Shown: positions 32,501-41,644 of the stretch, piece after piece
Layout: the number at the start of each line of letters is the position of its first letter
Position numbering within the stretch: the first letter of the stretch is position 1
Assembly: GCA_008330645.1 (NCBI GenBank)
Contig: VLTN01000022.1
Span: forward strand, 248,001 to 312,000
DNA length: 64,000 nucleotides
Direction: 5' to 3'
Origin: Cafeteria roenbergensis
Lineage: Eukaryota > Sar > Bigyra > Bicosoecida > Cafeteriaceae
Position numbers and translations under genes: made by a program
Notes under the pieces: generated by a model
What the model saw: the letters and a program-made list of their open reading frames with translations, nothing else
What the model was told of the DNA's origin: nothing
Database searches by the model: none

Positions 32501-35500
32501 CTCGGCCCTCTCGACAGCGGCCTCAAGCTCCTCCACGCGGGCGCGCAGGTGAGAGGCCTCCCCCGAGGCTGCCGCGAGACCCGCCTCCGCCTCGCTCAGC
32601 GCCGCCCTGGCCTCGTCCGCGGCGGCCTCGGCCTCGTCCTTGGCCTCCTCCTCGCGCTGCCGGAACGCCCTCCGCGCCTCCTCCCGCCCCGCGCGCTCCT
32701 CGGCGACGCGCTGGTGTGCCTCCTCCAGCGCCTCCTCCAGCTTGCGCCGGCAGGCAACCTCCTCCTCCCACTGGGAACGCAGGTACGTCGCCTCATTAGC
32801 GGACTTTCGCGCTTCGGCCTGGGCCGCGGCCAGCTCCGCAGAGGAGCCGCCCCCGCCCCCGCCCCCGCCGCCGCCGCCGCCACCCCCGCTGCCGCCGCCA
32901 GCCCCTGTGGCAGAGCCGCCGATCGGACCGAAGCTGATCGTGCCGCCTGCCAGCAACGACGACGGCGTGAGCATTTGCTGCTGGTGCGGCCCCGCGAAAC
33001 CGCCGTCCGGCCCGCCGAGCGACCCGTGGCCCGACCCGGAGCTGATTGCTCGCTGGCGCACCGGACCGAGCGGCGACGCCGGCACGGCAGAGCGGGCGGA
33101 CCGCGGCCCACCAGCACCAGCACCAGCACCAGCACCAGCACCAGCACCGGCGCCGGTGCCGGCGACGGCGGTTGGCGAGGCTCGCGGCGACGGCGACCCC
33201 CTGGCAGAGCCAGTCATACTCCGCGCCGACGGCGCCACCGCTGCGATGGCGGCCTCCGTGGCGCGTCGCTCAGCCCTGCCCGCCCGCTCCTCCGCCCGCC
33301 GTCGCCCCTCCGCGGCGGTTTCGGCCTCAAGTTTGGCCGCGTCCAGCTCCGCCCGGCGCACCCTGGCCTCCTCCGTGAGCGTGGCCACCAGCGCCCGGGA
33401 CCGCGCGAGGCTGGCTTGCACCGCCGTCATCTCGTCCCGGTGCGCGGCCGCAGCCACGTCCGCGTGGGCGTGCAGAGCCGCAACCTCGCGAGCGTGGTCC
33501 CGGTGCGCAGCCGACAGCGCAGCCGACGCCTCCGCCTTGCCCGCCCGCGCCCGCTCCTCGGCGGCAGAGGCGCGCTTCAGCGCAGCGGCGGCCGACTCAC
33601 GCTCCCGCGCCGCCTCTGCCCGAGCCTTGGCAAGCAGCTCCCGCGCCGCCACCAGCGCGACCACCGGGTCGGACTCGGCACCGCCGCTGGCACCGGCAGA
33701 GCCGCCCGCTGCCGCTGCCTGGTCGGCGGTTTCGCCGTCCTTGCTCTCCTCTTGGTCGATCGCAGGAGCGTCTCTCGCGGCCGCGTGCAGAGCCTCGGAC
33801 AGGCTCGACCCGGCCACCGCAGCGTCCTCGATGGCCCGAATTCTCCGCTCTGCCGCCTGGGAGCGCTTCCCCGCGTCGGCCGCGCGACTGCCCGCGGCCG
33901 TGGCCTCGGCCTCCGCCTCCCGTGCCCGCGCCTCGGCGAGCTCTGCCAGGGACTGCGCCTCCTTGGCCCTGCCCTCCGCCGCCGCCTCCCGCTCCCGCGC
34001 CGCGGTCAGCTGGCGGCGCAGCCCCTCCAGCTCCCGCGTGAAGGCCGCCTTGGCCTCGTCCGCCTCCGCCGCGGCCGCAGCCTTGGCAGCCTCCGCCTCC
34101 TCGCCGGAGCGCGTCGCGGCGTCCTTGGCTGCCTTGGCCTCGGTCTGCAGAGCCATCCGCTCCTCCTCCCACTTCGCGTGCTCTGCCGCATGCTCCTCCA
34201 TGGCCGCGGCGAGCCTCCCGAAGACGTCGCTGGCCGCCTCGACGACCATATCCGCCTGGCCGGCCACCCGTGCGGCAGAGCCGCCAAGAGACGAGGCGGA
34301 CGTCCCAGGAGTCGCTGGCCACAGCCCGCCTGCGGCCCCTCCCGCCGTCGGGTCGCCCATGGGGCTGGGCAGCTCGGTGCCCTCGTCCGCGGCCACCACG
34401 GCCGCGTGCAGCCGAGCGATGCGGGCGGCGAAGTGTCTCTCGAGCGCTAGCACCACCTCCTCCTGCTGCTGCTCCCGGCCCCGCAGCTCTCGCGCAAAGT
34501 CGCTGTGCGCCTGCGCCAGCTGGTTGGTCATCGTCACAGCGTGCCGGTCGGCCTCCGCGGCGTACGCCTGCGCCCGCTCCAGCTCCGCGCGCGTCTCCTC
34601 GAGAACAGCCTGGAGCCGCAGCTGCTCCGTGGAGCCCTGCAACATGGCCAGGCCGGAGGAGGAGCCGGCGCCGCCGGCGCCGCCCGAGGAGAGACCCGGA
34701 AGGCGGCCCGCGGCCGCGGACGGGGCGCCGGCCGGGGTGGGCGCCGGGGCTGAGGGCACATAGGAAGGGCCCCCGGCTGCGCCGAAGCGCGGGCCGCCTC
34801 CCGAGCCGGCAGCGGCGCCGACGCCCGCCCCGGCTGCGCCGCCTTGCTGCGGCACCTCCGTGGCCGACACGCCAAGCTGCCGCGAGAGCTCCGCCAGCTG
34901 CTCCCACTCGAGCGCCTTGGGATTGTGCTGCAGGGGCGTGAGGAGGCGGCGCTTGCGTGCGGCCGCGGCCGCCGCCGGGTCCTCAACAACGCCGCTCCCA
35001 GAGCCAGCGACGACGCCAGCGCCCGCTCCAGACCCCGGCGGGCCGACGCGTGAGCTTGTCAGCGCGATGGGCGGGCCGCCCCCCGCCTGCTGGCGGCTGT
35101 CCGTGCCGGGCGGGGCGGTGCCGCCCCTCGAAGGCGTTGCATTGCTTTGCCTGCCCGACCGGCGAGACCTGGACGTGCCAGAGTTCCGACCCTGGCGCCG
35201 CGGCCCGCCAGTTGCGAGCGGCCCGCGGGCTTGCCTGCCCCGCGGCTCGGCGTCCTTGGCGGCCCAGGCGGCGCGGGGGAGAGTGCCCGTGCTGGACGTT
35301 CCCGCGCCCGCCCGCGACGAGGCCACGAACGGCGAGTCCCGCAGCGACGCAGGCAGGGCGTCTCTGCTCCCGCTCGCGGCGGGGCGGCGGCGAAGCCCCG
35401 AAATGGCGTCGGCGGGGGCGGTGGCCGCAGCGGGGTCAGAGACCATGCCTGGACCGCCGAGCTGCAGGGACGGAGTCACCCAGCCCTCCCGCGCTGAGCC

Positions 35501-35530
35501 CGTGGGCCCCGCGCGTCCCGAGAGGGCCAT
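29537..35530 (-). CDS. Large coiled-coil protein (1,997 residues), function unknown
   Basis: ATG 35530 to TGA 29537-29539, no intron needed. Residues 1-290 are Ser/Gly/Pro-rich and disordered. From about 297 to 1,650 there are long heptad stretches rich in Ala, Glu and Arg (e.g. LEETRAELERAQAYAAEADR, VTKHEEHVRGKELELREASE), broken near 770-900 by Gly-rich runs and an alternating Gly-Ala run. Two Trp-rich stretches (AERLWRSLDRWSATRRRHALRSWL in two overlapping parts, about 1,113-1,140; AGAWRLWLAAVAAR, about 1,400) resemble centrin-binding Sfi1-type helices but are too few to call. The C-terminal approximately 350 residues are again disordered and basic (S/R/G). This layout suits a structural protein of the centrosome/basal body, cytoskeleton or Golgi matrix, but no family is recognised. 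The 5' end faces the next gene across a 346-bp shared upstream region. Confidence 0.8.
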   Translation of the reverse strand: MALSGRAGPTGSAREGWVTPSLQLGGPGMVSDPAAATAPADAISGLRRRPAASGSRDALPASLRDSPFVASSRAGAGTSSTGTLPRAAWAAKDAEPRGRQARGPLATGGPRRQGRNSGTSRSRRSGRQSNATPSRGGTAPPGTDSRQQAGGGPPIALTSSRVGPPGSGAGAGVVAGSGSGVVEDPAAAAAARKRRLLTPLQHNPKALEWEQLAELSRQLGVSATEVPQQGGAAGAGVGAAAGSGGGPRFGAAGGPSYVPSAPAPTPAGAPSAAAGRLPGLSSGGAGGAGSSSGLAMLQGSTEQLRLQAVLEETRAELERAQAYAAEADRHAVTMTNQLAQAHSDFARELRGREQQQEEVVLALERHFAARIARLHAAVVAADEGTELPSPMGDPTAGGAAGGLWPATPGTSASSLGGSAARVAGQADMVVEAASDVFGRLAAAMEEHAAEHAKWEEERMALQTEAKAAKDAATRSGEEAEAAKAAAAAEADEAKAAFTRELEGLRRQLTAAREREAAAEGRAKEAQSLAELAEARAREAEAEATAAGSRAADAGKRSQAAERRIRAIEDAAVAGSSLSEALHAAARDAPAIDQEESKDGETADQAAAAGGSAGASGGAESDPVVALVAARELLAKARAEAARERESAAAALKRASAAEERARAGKAEASAALSAAHRDHAREVAALHAHADVAAAAHRDEMTAVQASLARSRALVATLTEEARVRRAELDAAKLEAETAAEGRRRAEERAGRAERRATEAAIAAVAPSARSMTGSARGSPSPRASPTAVAGTGAGAGAGAGAGAGAGGPRSARSAVPASPLGPVRQRAISSGSGHGSLGGPDGGFAGPHQQQMLTPSSLLAGGTISFGPIGGSATGAGGGSGGGGGGGGGGGGGGSSAELAAAQAEARKSANEATYLRSQWEEEVACRRKLEEALEEAHQRVAEERAGREEARRAFRQREEEAKDEAEAAADEARAALSEAEAGLAAASGEASHLRARVEELEAAVERAEVTRQADEDEAARLRAAVATMEEALGAATSEAKAVRSAASSAEERHTESLERAKAAVDEALRRSEAKVGRLQEELEGSRAELADVKAAAARTSATEGRRRTAATRKLGAERLWRSLDRWSATRRRHALRSWLEATHSSLAEDMAGAAAAAAAQATREEEEARRERAVAATAERIEAAAALARGKLEAELRGRLAAVQGMAAEDVAASVRRAATMEAARIEVAREQLTAVFGEEALAMRDAFDASRAAAEARHEEELTAERSQREAEAKAAAALLEKERARLEQEREAAVSRALAEVEEAHAEATASMIESMQEQMESTVAELLRQQERAKEEAVAASVAEWEAHLREATDDWAERYDAMEAKLEGQLAVESADKEEWRAECVKTRKTVEGFRKAAGAWRLWLAAVAARAVSQRRELGRRIRAAEEQAAALTRRSEEAEAEVAYLEGTFVARSLELEEMRAGMRTTLTASKREQLMTHKVEATRLQGQLARLEEEERELEGEAEEMERWVTKHEEHVRGKELELREASEQSNITADGRVDMAVARRKRRLHSEHTSSVARLAEAKGRAEAVRRKQEELEERRSAVQRDMQASERSLTTLLMEQQRGLLAILKAAGEPAFDPSERDPRKGLLFSQQRHPQQGRLLADGVDRPRADMAGPGGVRALEDGRADTFGRSRSGSASRRPGAGAAPAPAPEAPFGSDDDFSLTATGKRQPPQAAAGAAAAAAELAGAAAAAGARSGPMGGALPPGRPFAARPKQEAAGATTPGASTGSAAASSAPASPPASRPRGILRGTAPGSAAGASPDAGAADGSLAPNGMFGSTGGSALGASGMFAASGAAGPSYPSALSRRQHEEREALARAGKPEGGARGGARTAGSASGSPVARSRAGSRVSFGTSGRESGAASPRAQRQPQQAHAPRGDRGAEGRSRESSTSASDRADAHVRETKGPDSDGGRSPLLQPKQPPRARPESAHSRLSSASSDDGILADE
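33108..33160 (-). repeat. GCACCA-type hexamer repeat coding (Gly-Ala)n
   Basis: Eight to nine tandem copies of a CAGCAC hexamer on the plus strand, read on the minus strand as alternating Gly and Ala codons within the coiled-coil gene. Likely length-variable. Confidence 0.85.
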
Positions 35531-35876
35531 GCGCGCGCGGCTTGCCTGTGGGCGCGCGCCGCCCGTGCGCGAGTGGTGGCAGGCCCGGGCGCGGCGACGC
35601 CGATTGCGCTTGCGGATGCAGCGACTCAGCCATTCGTTGCGCTGTCGCCCGCCGGGACTAACTCTGCAAACGCTCGAGTAGGGCAGCTCTGCCGCCCGCC
35701 TAGTTGGAACGACTACCCGGATCGAACTCAGTCAAGGCGAAGCCGCCGCCGCGCACAGTCGCGCGCAGCCGCACCCACGAGCCGAGGGCGCACCCGCCGT
35801 CGCGCGACCGCAGCTGAGAGCACCCGCTGCCCCTTGGCCAGGCGCCTCCAGTGCAGCGCGCCGCGCCTCTCGGGCC
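35531..35876. promoter_or_regulatory. Shared divergent upstream region, 346 bp
   Basis: Separates the ATG of the coiled-coil gene (minus) from the ATG of the type II membrane protein gene (plus), so both promoters must lie here or overlap the genes. It contains a GCTCTGCC octamer at 35686. No TATA-like element is obvious. Confidence 0.5.
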
Positions 35877-38116
35877 ATGGCGTCAATGACTGCCAACATC
35901 CCTCACTCCCGGCGCAGGCCGCTTGCGGGCGGAGAGAGTCCGGCCTTCTCCACGAGCAGCGCGGACGCCGGGGACAAGCGCAAGGGCTCCCTCGCCGACC
36001 TGGCGCTTGCGGGAAGGCGCGTGGCTGTGGGCCTCGGGGTGCACTGTGAGCCTGCCGCCGCCGCCGCGACGGCTCCCGAACACGCACTCGGATTGCGCCG
36101 CAGCGCGGGGCCCTCCGGCGCCATGCCCGAGGCGCCGCCCCTGCGGCTGCGCTCCACGGGCGGGAGCGGGGCGCGTGTTCCCGTGCTGGCGGCGCTGCGC
36201 GCCGCCCGCGGCCTCGGACTGTCCACGTGTCTGCAGAACGCGACCGTTCCGCGCTTGTCGCTGTGGTCGGAGCTGCCGGGCTGCTCCCTCTTTCCTTTTC
36301 CGCGCCCCCTCCCCCGCCTGCCGCACTGGGCGTGACACGCCATGGCGCGCAGCCGTGCAGTGGGTCGTTGTCAGGCCGAGCCCGCTCGTCTCGTAGCAAG
36401 CCCAGGCTGCCCTCTCGCCCGCGCGCCCGCGCGCCCCCGCCCCCGCCCTCGCGCCGCCGCCGGCCCGCGACCGGGCCCGTAAGCCAGCGCCTGCCCCGTG
36501 CCCTCTTCCGTCCCGCGCGCCGATCACGCGCAGCGTGGCTGCCGTCGAACCTGCGCCGCCGTCGTGACCGCACCGCCAACCTGCTCTGGGCCGCATTCCC
36601 CATCGTCGCGGCTCTGCTCTTCGTGAGCGGGCTGGCCCTGCTGGTGTGGCGAATGGCGGCCTCGCTGCACGGCCAGCGCGTGTCCAACGAGGCCGCCCTC
36701 CTCGCGCGCAAGTGGGAGTCAGAGGCAGACAACCCCCTCGTCCCGCGCGGATACATCCCCCTCCTCGTCGCGACGTCGCCCGGCGCCCCAGAGACGGCCG
36801 AGGCCCTCGAAGCCCTCGCGCTCTCCGACGGCATCCGCGAGACCTGCGTGCTCTTCGCAGTGGACTCGGATACGGACCGCCAGCGGGCCCTCGCCCTGGC
36901 CCGGCTGCTCCCCGCCGGCGTTCGCTTCGCCGCGCTCGTCAGGCCGTCCGTCGTCACCCTCTCCGCTGCGGCTGCTGCGGCACCCAGCGGCGTCACCGCC
37001 GAGTCGGCGCGTGTCAACTTCCTGCTGTCCGTAGCGTTTGACGCAATCATGGCCCCGGCGGCAGTCATCCTCGCCCCCAGACAGCAGGGCTGGCGAACGG
37101 TGCAGGCGGCTGCCGACGCCGCCGCGGCGGCGCGCATCGCCGAGTCTGTCGGCTCCCGCCGGGACCACGGGCCGGGCACGGTCCCCGCCCCCCCCGCCGA
37201 GGCGGCCGCCGCCGCTGCCGCCGCCGTGGACCACCCCCACCTTCACCACGACGCAACCACTGCAGCCAAGGTCGCCGCAGCAGCAGCGGCTGCCGCGGCC
37301 GCTGCAGGGGCCATGCCCCCGGCCGTCCGCGCCCGCGGCGCAGCGGCCCTTCCCTCCGACACGGGCCCCCTCTGGGCGGCCAGAGACGCTCTGCGCTTCC
37401 TAGCATGGGCTCACAGGGAGGCTGAGCGGCTCACGCCGTCCGATGTGACGGCGATCCTGGCCATCGACGCCGGGGCGCGCGCCGCATCGGCCAAGCTCGA
37501 CGCAGCGGCGAGGGGGGCAGGCCTCGGGCCGCGCGACGGCCCGGGCGTTGGCAACGCCACCTCGCAAGCGCCAGCAGAGGCGGCAGCAGCGGCCGGAGCG
37601 GCTGGATCGCGCGTGCGTCAGGCGACCGACGGCCCCGCCAGCGCCGGCATCGCAGCATCGGGCGCAACCGGAAGGGCCGTCATCCCGGACCACACTTCGG
37701 CAGAGCTGACTTCGAAGCTTGCCTTCGCGGTGGGCCCCACCGCCGACGGCGCGAGCTTCGGCTGGCACCGCCAGCTCAAGTCAGACTTCCAAGCCGGGGA
37801 CGCCACGGCAACGGCCAAGGCCGCGAAGGCGGCCGACGTGGGCATTGACGGGCAGCTGATGCTCATCTCGGGCCGGCAGTGGGCGGCGCTGTCGAGGGAG
37901 TGGAGCCACTCGCGGGACTGGCGCGACGAGGTCGCCGCTCTCTCGGTCCACACTCGGCGGTCCGTCTTGGCGCCGCTGGTGCGCCGCATGGGGCGCGGGG
38001 AGGAGGAGGGGCGGGCGGTGGACGCGGTGCTGCCGGCTGCGAGCAACGCGCTTCAGTTCCAGGCCATGCGGCTGGTGCGGGGGGCCGACGCCGCGCCCAC
38101 GGTCAGCCCGCCCTGA
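35877..38116 (+). CDS. Type II single-pass membrane protein, possible divergent glycosyltransferase
   Basis: Two exons, 35877-36045 and 36534-38116, joined by a 488-bp GTGAGC...GCGCAG intron that restores frame (GLGVH|S|WLPSNL), giving 583 residues. ATG 35877 is the first in frame; the downstream frame alone begins only with GTG. A basic cytoplasmic segment (SNLRRRRDRTANLLW) precedes one strong membrane helix (FPIVAALLFVSGLALLVW), with no signal peptide, the type II layout of Golgi enzymes. The luminal part opens with a Rossmann-like strand-helix pattern (YIPLLVATSPGAPETAEALE, then TCVLFAVDSDTDRQRALALA, then ARVNFLLSVAFDAIM). This order recalls GT13-type N-acetylglucosaminyltransferases, but the metal-binding acidic motif expected after the last element is not seen (VILAPRQQGW instead). 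Ala-rich inserts fill 37,190-37,330 and 37,560-37,680. The membrane topology is well supported; the enzymatic role is a weak inference. Confidence 0.7.
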
Positions 38117-38150
38117 GTCTCGCTACGCTGGGGCACCATTCCCTGGGCAT

Positions 38151-38318
38151 GGACGCTGGGCGTATTTGTGGGGCACTGACGCTGGGCGTATTTGTGGGGC
38201 ACGGACGCTGGGCGTATTTGTGGGGCATGGACGCTGGGCGTATTTGTGGGGCATGGACGCTGGGCGTATTTGTTTGGCACGGACGCTGGGCGTATTTGTG
38301 GGGCACGGACGCTGGGCG
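38151..38318 (+). repeat. 26-bp minisatellite, six full copies plus a partial one
   Basis: Full copies start at 38151, 38177, 38203, 38229, 38255 and 38281, with a partial copy from 38307. The unit begins GGACGCTGGGCGTATTTG and ends GGGGCAC or GGGGCAT. Copies differ by only one or two bases. It starts 34 bp past the stop of the membrane-protein gene, in the 436-bp gap between two convergent genes (38117-38552). The unit is not a multiple of three, and nothing else is seen in that gap. Confidence 0.97.
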
Positions 38319-38552
38319 GTGCATTCGCGGCGCAAGTCCGCGGAAGCATCAGCCACGGGGAGGTGTCGCGCCGTTTCACTGCTCTGGGAAGACGAGGGAC
38401 GGCGGCGGCAGGCAGGGGCGGTGAGGCAGGGGCGGTGAGGCTGCGGCATGTGTTGAGATCGTTGTTCTGCGTGTGTGCATGCCGGAGCGGCGGCACCACA
38501 GTGCCGCCCAAAGCGCCGTGGCTCTCTGAACGTTGCGCCCGTGCAATCGCCA

Positions 38553-41342
38553 TTACGCCGGCGGCACGGGCGGCCCGCGCTCGCTCGTCCAAAGCCGCAC
38601 CAGCACAGCCGGCGCCCCATCGCAGGCGGCGCTCCAGCCCGCCGTTCCGCCGGCAGCGACCCCCGGCGCCACGAGCACACGCTCCCCTGGCACAGCCGCC
38701 CCCGCCCACTCCAGCTCGCCGCGAAGCAGCGCACGCAGCTCTGCCACTGCGCTGGCTCTGCTGGCGGCGCAGTGCGCGTTCCAGCCGAAGAGGCCGCAGG
38801 CGAAGGCGACCGCGGCGGGCACTGCGAGAGCCGGCGGAGAGCCGCTGCAGCGCTCACCGTCGCTCGGCCCGCCACGCCAGAGGGCGCACACGGAGCCCGC
38901 CGGCAGCGGAAGCGACGGCGCTGGCTGCTGTCGCTCTGCCGGCAGCGACGACGGCTGCCGCGGGCTGGCGCCAGGCCCTGCCACGGCTTGGGCCAGGTGG
39001 GCCGCCGCGGCCTCAAGCTCTGCAAGGGGTGATGTTGCGGTGATGGGCGGCAATCCCGACAGCCCCAGGGCCCACACCCGCCCCACTGCCGCCGGGCTCG
39101 CCTTCGAGGCGGTGCGGAGCCCGCCTGCCCACGGCGCAAGTCGCGGCAGCGGCGGCAGCGGCGGTGCAGCGGGGTGCGCAGTGGGGTGCGCTGCAATGGC
39201 TGCAGCGGGCGCGGCGAGCCGCGGGGGCGGCCTGCGGGCAGCCAGCTGCGGGGTGGCGGGGGGCGGCCGTCGCTTGGCCAGCGGCTCTGCCATCGCGAGC
39301 TGGGGGGAGCGCGGTCGTGGTCGGCGTGGCTCGGGCGACGACTGGGCGCCGGACGGGGCCGTCGGAGGGGGGGTGGCGTGCCGAGGGCAGAGCCGCGAGT
39401 GCCGGGCAGGCGGGGGAGCGGCGGCCGGGGACAGGGCGGACGGGCCGGCGAGCGGGCGCGGCGGCGGGGTGGAGGCGGCGGTGGCGCCGATCGCCGAGGC
39501 ACCGAGAGCCGTTGCGCGCGGGGGGCTCGACGACGGTGGAGGCCTCCAAGGCGGGGGGGCTGCGGCGGGTTCAGAGGGGGCGGCGGGCTCAGGCGCCTGT
39601 TGGGGCGAGCCGGGGCCGCGGGGGCGGCGGCCGGCTGCGGCCAGGAGGTCGGGCGCCGGGCGGCGCGGCGGCGTCCTGAGGGCAGGTCCCCACGACGGAA
39701 ACGATTTGGCGGGGCTCGAGGTGTCGTGGTCGGGGCGTGGGGGACGGTACGATCCGCGGCCGCCGCTCGGCTGCTGCGGCGGCGCGGCTCTGCCGACGAG
39801 CTCTGCCCAAACCAGGCGAGCGGCAGCGCCGAGCGAGGCAGGGGTGCCTGCTGCCGTGACCGCGCGGACTGCGGCGGCTGTGAGCTCGGCGGCGCCCATG
39901 CCAGGCGCAGCCTGAAGCGGGGGGCGCTCGCTGGCGGTGAGGGCCGAGGCCGGGGACGACGGGTGCGGCCCAGCGGCCGGCACCAGCGGCCCGATGGCGA
40001 CGGCTCTGCCGACCATGGACGACCACCGATACGGGCCGCCGGGAAGCTCGGCCCACACTGGGTCGGAGCGAGACTGCAGCGGGGCCAGCAGCGCTCTGGG
40101 GCGGGAGGTGCGACGAGGGCTCTTGAGGGCAGCTCGGAGGGCCTGCGCAGCTGGGGTGCGGGGCCTCGGGGGCGGGGTCGACACGCGCGACACGGTGGCG
40201 AGGAGGAAGAGGGTGGACGCGCCTGGCAGAGCCGGTGCAAGGGCTGCTCGGGTTGCGGCCACCAGCGGCACCAGACGCTGGGGCGGCGTCTGCCGGGCTG
40301 GCGAAGCCTGCCGGCTGCCGGAGCCTGCGGTCAGGCGGGCCACTACGGACGAAGTGGGTCCGACAGCTCTGCCAGTGAGTCCGATGCAGGTTGCTGCGAC
40401 CGGCGAAGCGGCCGGAGACGTCACAACAGCTGGTGTGAGCTGCCGATGGCTCGCTGCGGGCGATGGACGGTGTGGCAACGATGGCCCATGGGCCGCTGGC
40501 GACCCCACTGCCGCACCAGCACCACCACCAGCAGCAGTAGCAGCAGTAGCACCGGCACCACCACCAGCAGCAGTAGCACCGGCACCACCACCAGCACCAC
40601 CACCACCACCACCAGCCGCCGTTGCAGGCGCAATCGAGCGAGGCCAAGCAGCCGCGCCCCGAGCAACTGCCGCGCAGTCCCAGAGGCGGCGGACCGCGGC
40701 AGCAGCCGCGCTGGCGGAGGCAGCAGCCGCCGTCCCAGCCTGTCCTGGCGCCGAGCCCCACGCATCGCCGGCGGCCTGCCTGCCGCACGGCCGAGCGATT
40801 CGCCTCACTGTGGCAGCGTCCCCGGCCGTGGCCTCGAGCCGGCCCGCGAAGGCTCCCAGTCTGGCTGGGGCGAGGGCCACAACGTCACCGATGGCGGGCC
40901 TGCGAGACCCCACAGCCCGCGCGGCGGCACCCCAGAGCGTGCAGCGCATCGTGCTCGCAGAGGCGGGCCCGGAGCCGTCGGCGAGGACGAGGGTCGCGCG
41001 GGCAGTGCTGCGGCCGCACTTTGTGGAGTGCGCGACCGGCCCGTGCAGGCTCGCAACGACGCCCGCCAGGAGCCGCTGGGGCCCCAGCAACGCGGTCGCG
41101 CTCGCGGGCGACGCGCCTGCCGAGAAGGCCTCCGCCAAGGCGAACAGTGTCGGGGGCGCGGTCCGGAGCAAGCGCGGCGCAAGCTCGAGCGGGCGTTGGC
41201 ACATTGCAGCGCCGGCTTGGCCGCCGCCGGACGAAAGCGCCTCGTCCGGGCCTGAGCCGTCGTCCGGCTCGCTCGCCGACATGGCATCTTCGAATCCGAC
41301 CGCGCAGGTGCCCTGGCTGGCCGAGAGAGAGGCGCTGGCCAT
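38553..41342 (-). CDS. OB-fold protein, possible single-stranded-DNA-binding factor
   Basis: 929 residues, ATG 41342 to TAA 38553-38555. Residues about 90-185 read as an OB-fold: LLAGVVASLHGPVAHSTKC, ARATLVLADGSGPAS, MRCTLWGAAARAV, IGDVVALAPARLGAFAGRLE. The order (strand 1, basic strand 2, LxDxS turn, CTLWG, then GD-V-L and FxGR) is that of RPA-like OB domains, including MEIOB/SPATA22 and shieldin-type proteins. A second possible beta-rich block lies near 385-520 (TCIGLTGRAVG, STLFLLATVSRV). Cys pairs near the C terminus (CALWRG...GERCSG, ACGLFGWNAHC) could hold a zinc-stabilised OB domain, though this is speculative. The middle is Pro/Ala/Ser-rich, with Gly/Ala/Thr runs from a trinucleotide repeat. 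A role in DNA repair or meiosis is inference from the fold only. The start is divergent from the cold-shock gene 302 bp away. Confidence 0.65.
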   Translation of the reverse strand: MASASLSASQGTCAVGFEDAMSASEPDDGSGPDEALSSGGGQAGAAMCQRPLELAPRLLRTAPPTLFALAEAFSAGASPASATALLGPQRLLAGVVASLHGPVAHSTKCGRSTARATLVLADGSGPASASTMRCTLWGAAARAVGSRRPAIGDVVALAPARLGAFAGRLEATAGDAATVRRIARPCGRQAAGDAWGSAPGQAGTAAAASASAAAAAVRRLWDCAAVARGAAAWPRSIAPATAAGGGGGGAGGGAGATAAGGGAGATAATAAGGGAGAAVGSPAAHGPSLPHRPSPAASHRQLTPAVVTSPAASPVAATCIGLTGRAVGPTSSVVARLTAGSGSRQASPARQTPPQRLVPLVAATRAALAPALPGASTLFLLATVSRVSTPPPRPRTPAAQALRAALKSPRRTSRPRALLAPLQSRSDPVWAELPGGPYRWSSMVGRAVAIGPLVPAAGPHPSSPASALTASERPPLQAAPGMGAAELTAAAVRAVTAAGTPASLGAAARLVWAELVGRAAPPQQPSGGRGSYRPPRPDHDTSSPAKSFPSWGPALRTPPRRPAPDLLAAAGRRPRGPGSPQQAPEPAAPSEPAAAPPPWRPPPSSSPPRATALGASAIGATAASTPPPRPLAGPSALSPAAAPPPARHSRLCPRHATPPPTAPSGAQSSPEPRRPRPRSPQLAMAEPLAKRRPPPATPQLAARRPPPRLAAPAAAIAAHPTAHPAAPPLPPLPRLAPWAGGLRTASKASPAAVGRVWALGLSGLPPITATSPLAELEAAAAHLAQAVAGPGASPRQPSSLPAERQQPAPSLPLPAGSVCALWRGGPSDGERCSGSPPALAVPAAVAFACGLFGWNAHCAASRASAVAELRALLRGELEWAGAAVPGERVLVAPGVAAGGTAGWSAACDGAPAVLVRLWTSERGPPVPPA
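40512..40615 (+). repeat. Imperfect CCA/GCA trinucleotide repeat
   Basis: A run of CACCACCAGCAGCAGTAG-like triplets with CAC, CAG and TAG variants. On the minus strand it codes Gly, Ala and Thr stretches in the OB-fold protein. Confidence 0.9.
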
Positions 41343-41644
41343 GGCCTACGCGGGCATTGGCGAATGCGACAAGCGGTGGCCTGCGGGCGCGACCGAGGCC
41401 GCGCGGCGGGGGGGAAAGAGGTGGTGTGCCGGCCTGTCACGCCCCTGGGCGCGCCTTGGCTCCGCGGGGGAGGCGCGCCGGGACGCGGTGCAGCGCCGGA
41501 ATGCGCGCGCGCGCCTTGCGCCGCAATCGGCGGCCCGCTCGACCGCCGCGAGCAGAGCCGAGCAAGGACGCATCCCGCCCGAGCGGCGCCCGCCGCCCCG
41601 CCGCCACCCCTCGCTCGTTTTTCCCGCAAGGTCGTCCCTTCGAG
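41343..41644. promoter_or_regulatory. Shared divergent upstream region, 302 bp
   Basis: Lies between the start codons of the OB-fold gene (minus) and the cold-shock-domain gene (plus). The only AT-rich patch is GTTTTTC about 20 bp before the cold-shock ATG. No other motif recognised. Confidence 0.5.

Noticed and set aside
32845-32890. Poly-glycine run as a possible frameshift or assembly error
   Set aside because: The frame is intact on both sides and similar Gly/Ala runs occur in several genes here.
30359-34450. Very long open frame on the plus strand opposite the coiled-coil gene
   Set aside because: Its translation is Arg/Leu/Pro/His-rich without domains. In DNA of this GC content, antisense and shifted frames stay open because stops are AT-rich, whereas the minus frame shows heptads and a proper ATG.
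35701-35765. tRNA-like B box (GGATCGAACTC) between divergent genes
   Set aside because: No T-arm or acceptor stem pairs on either strand and no A box at a suitable distance.
38151-38318. Possible CRISPR-like array
   Set aside because: Copies are directly adjacent with no spacers and the setting is eukaryotic, so it is a minisatellite.
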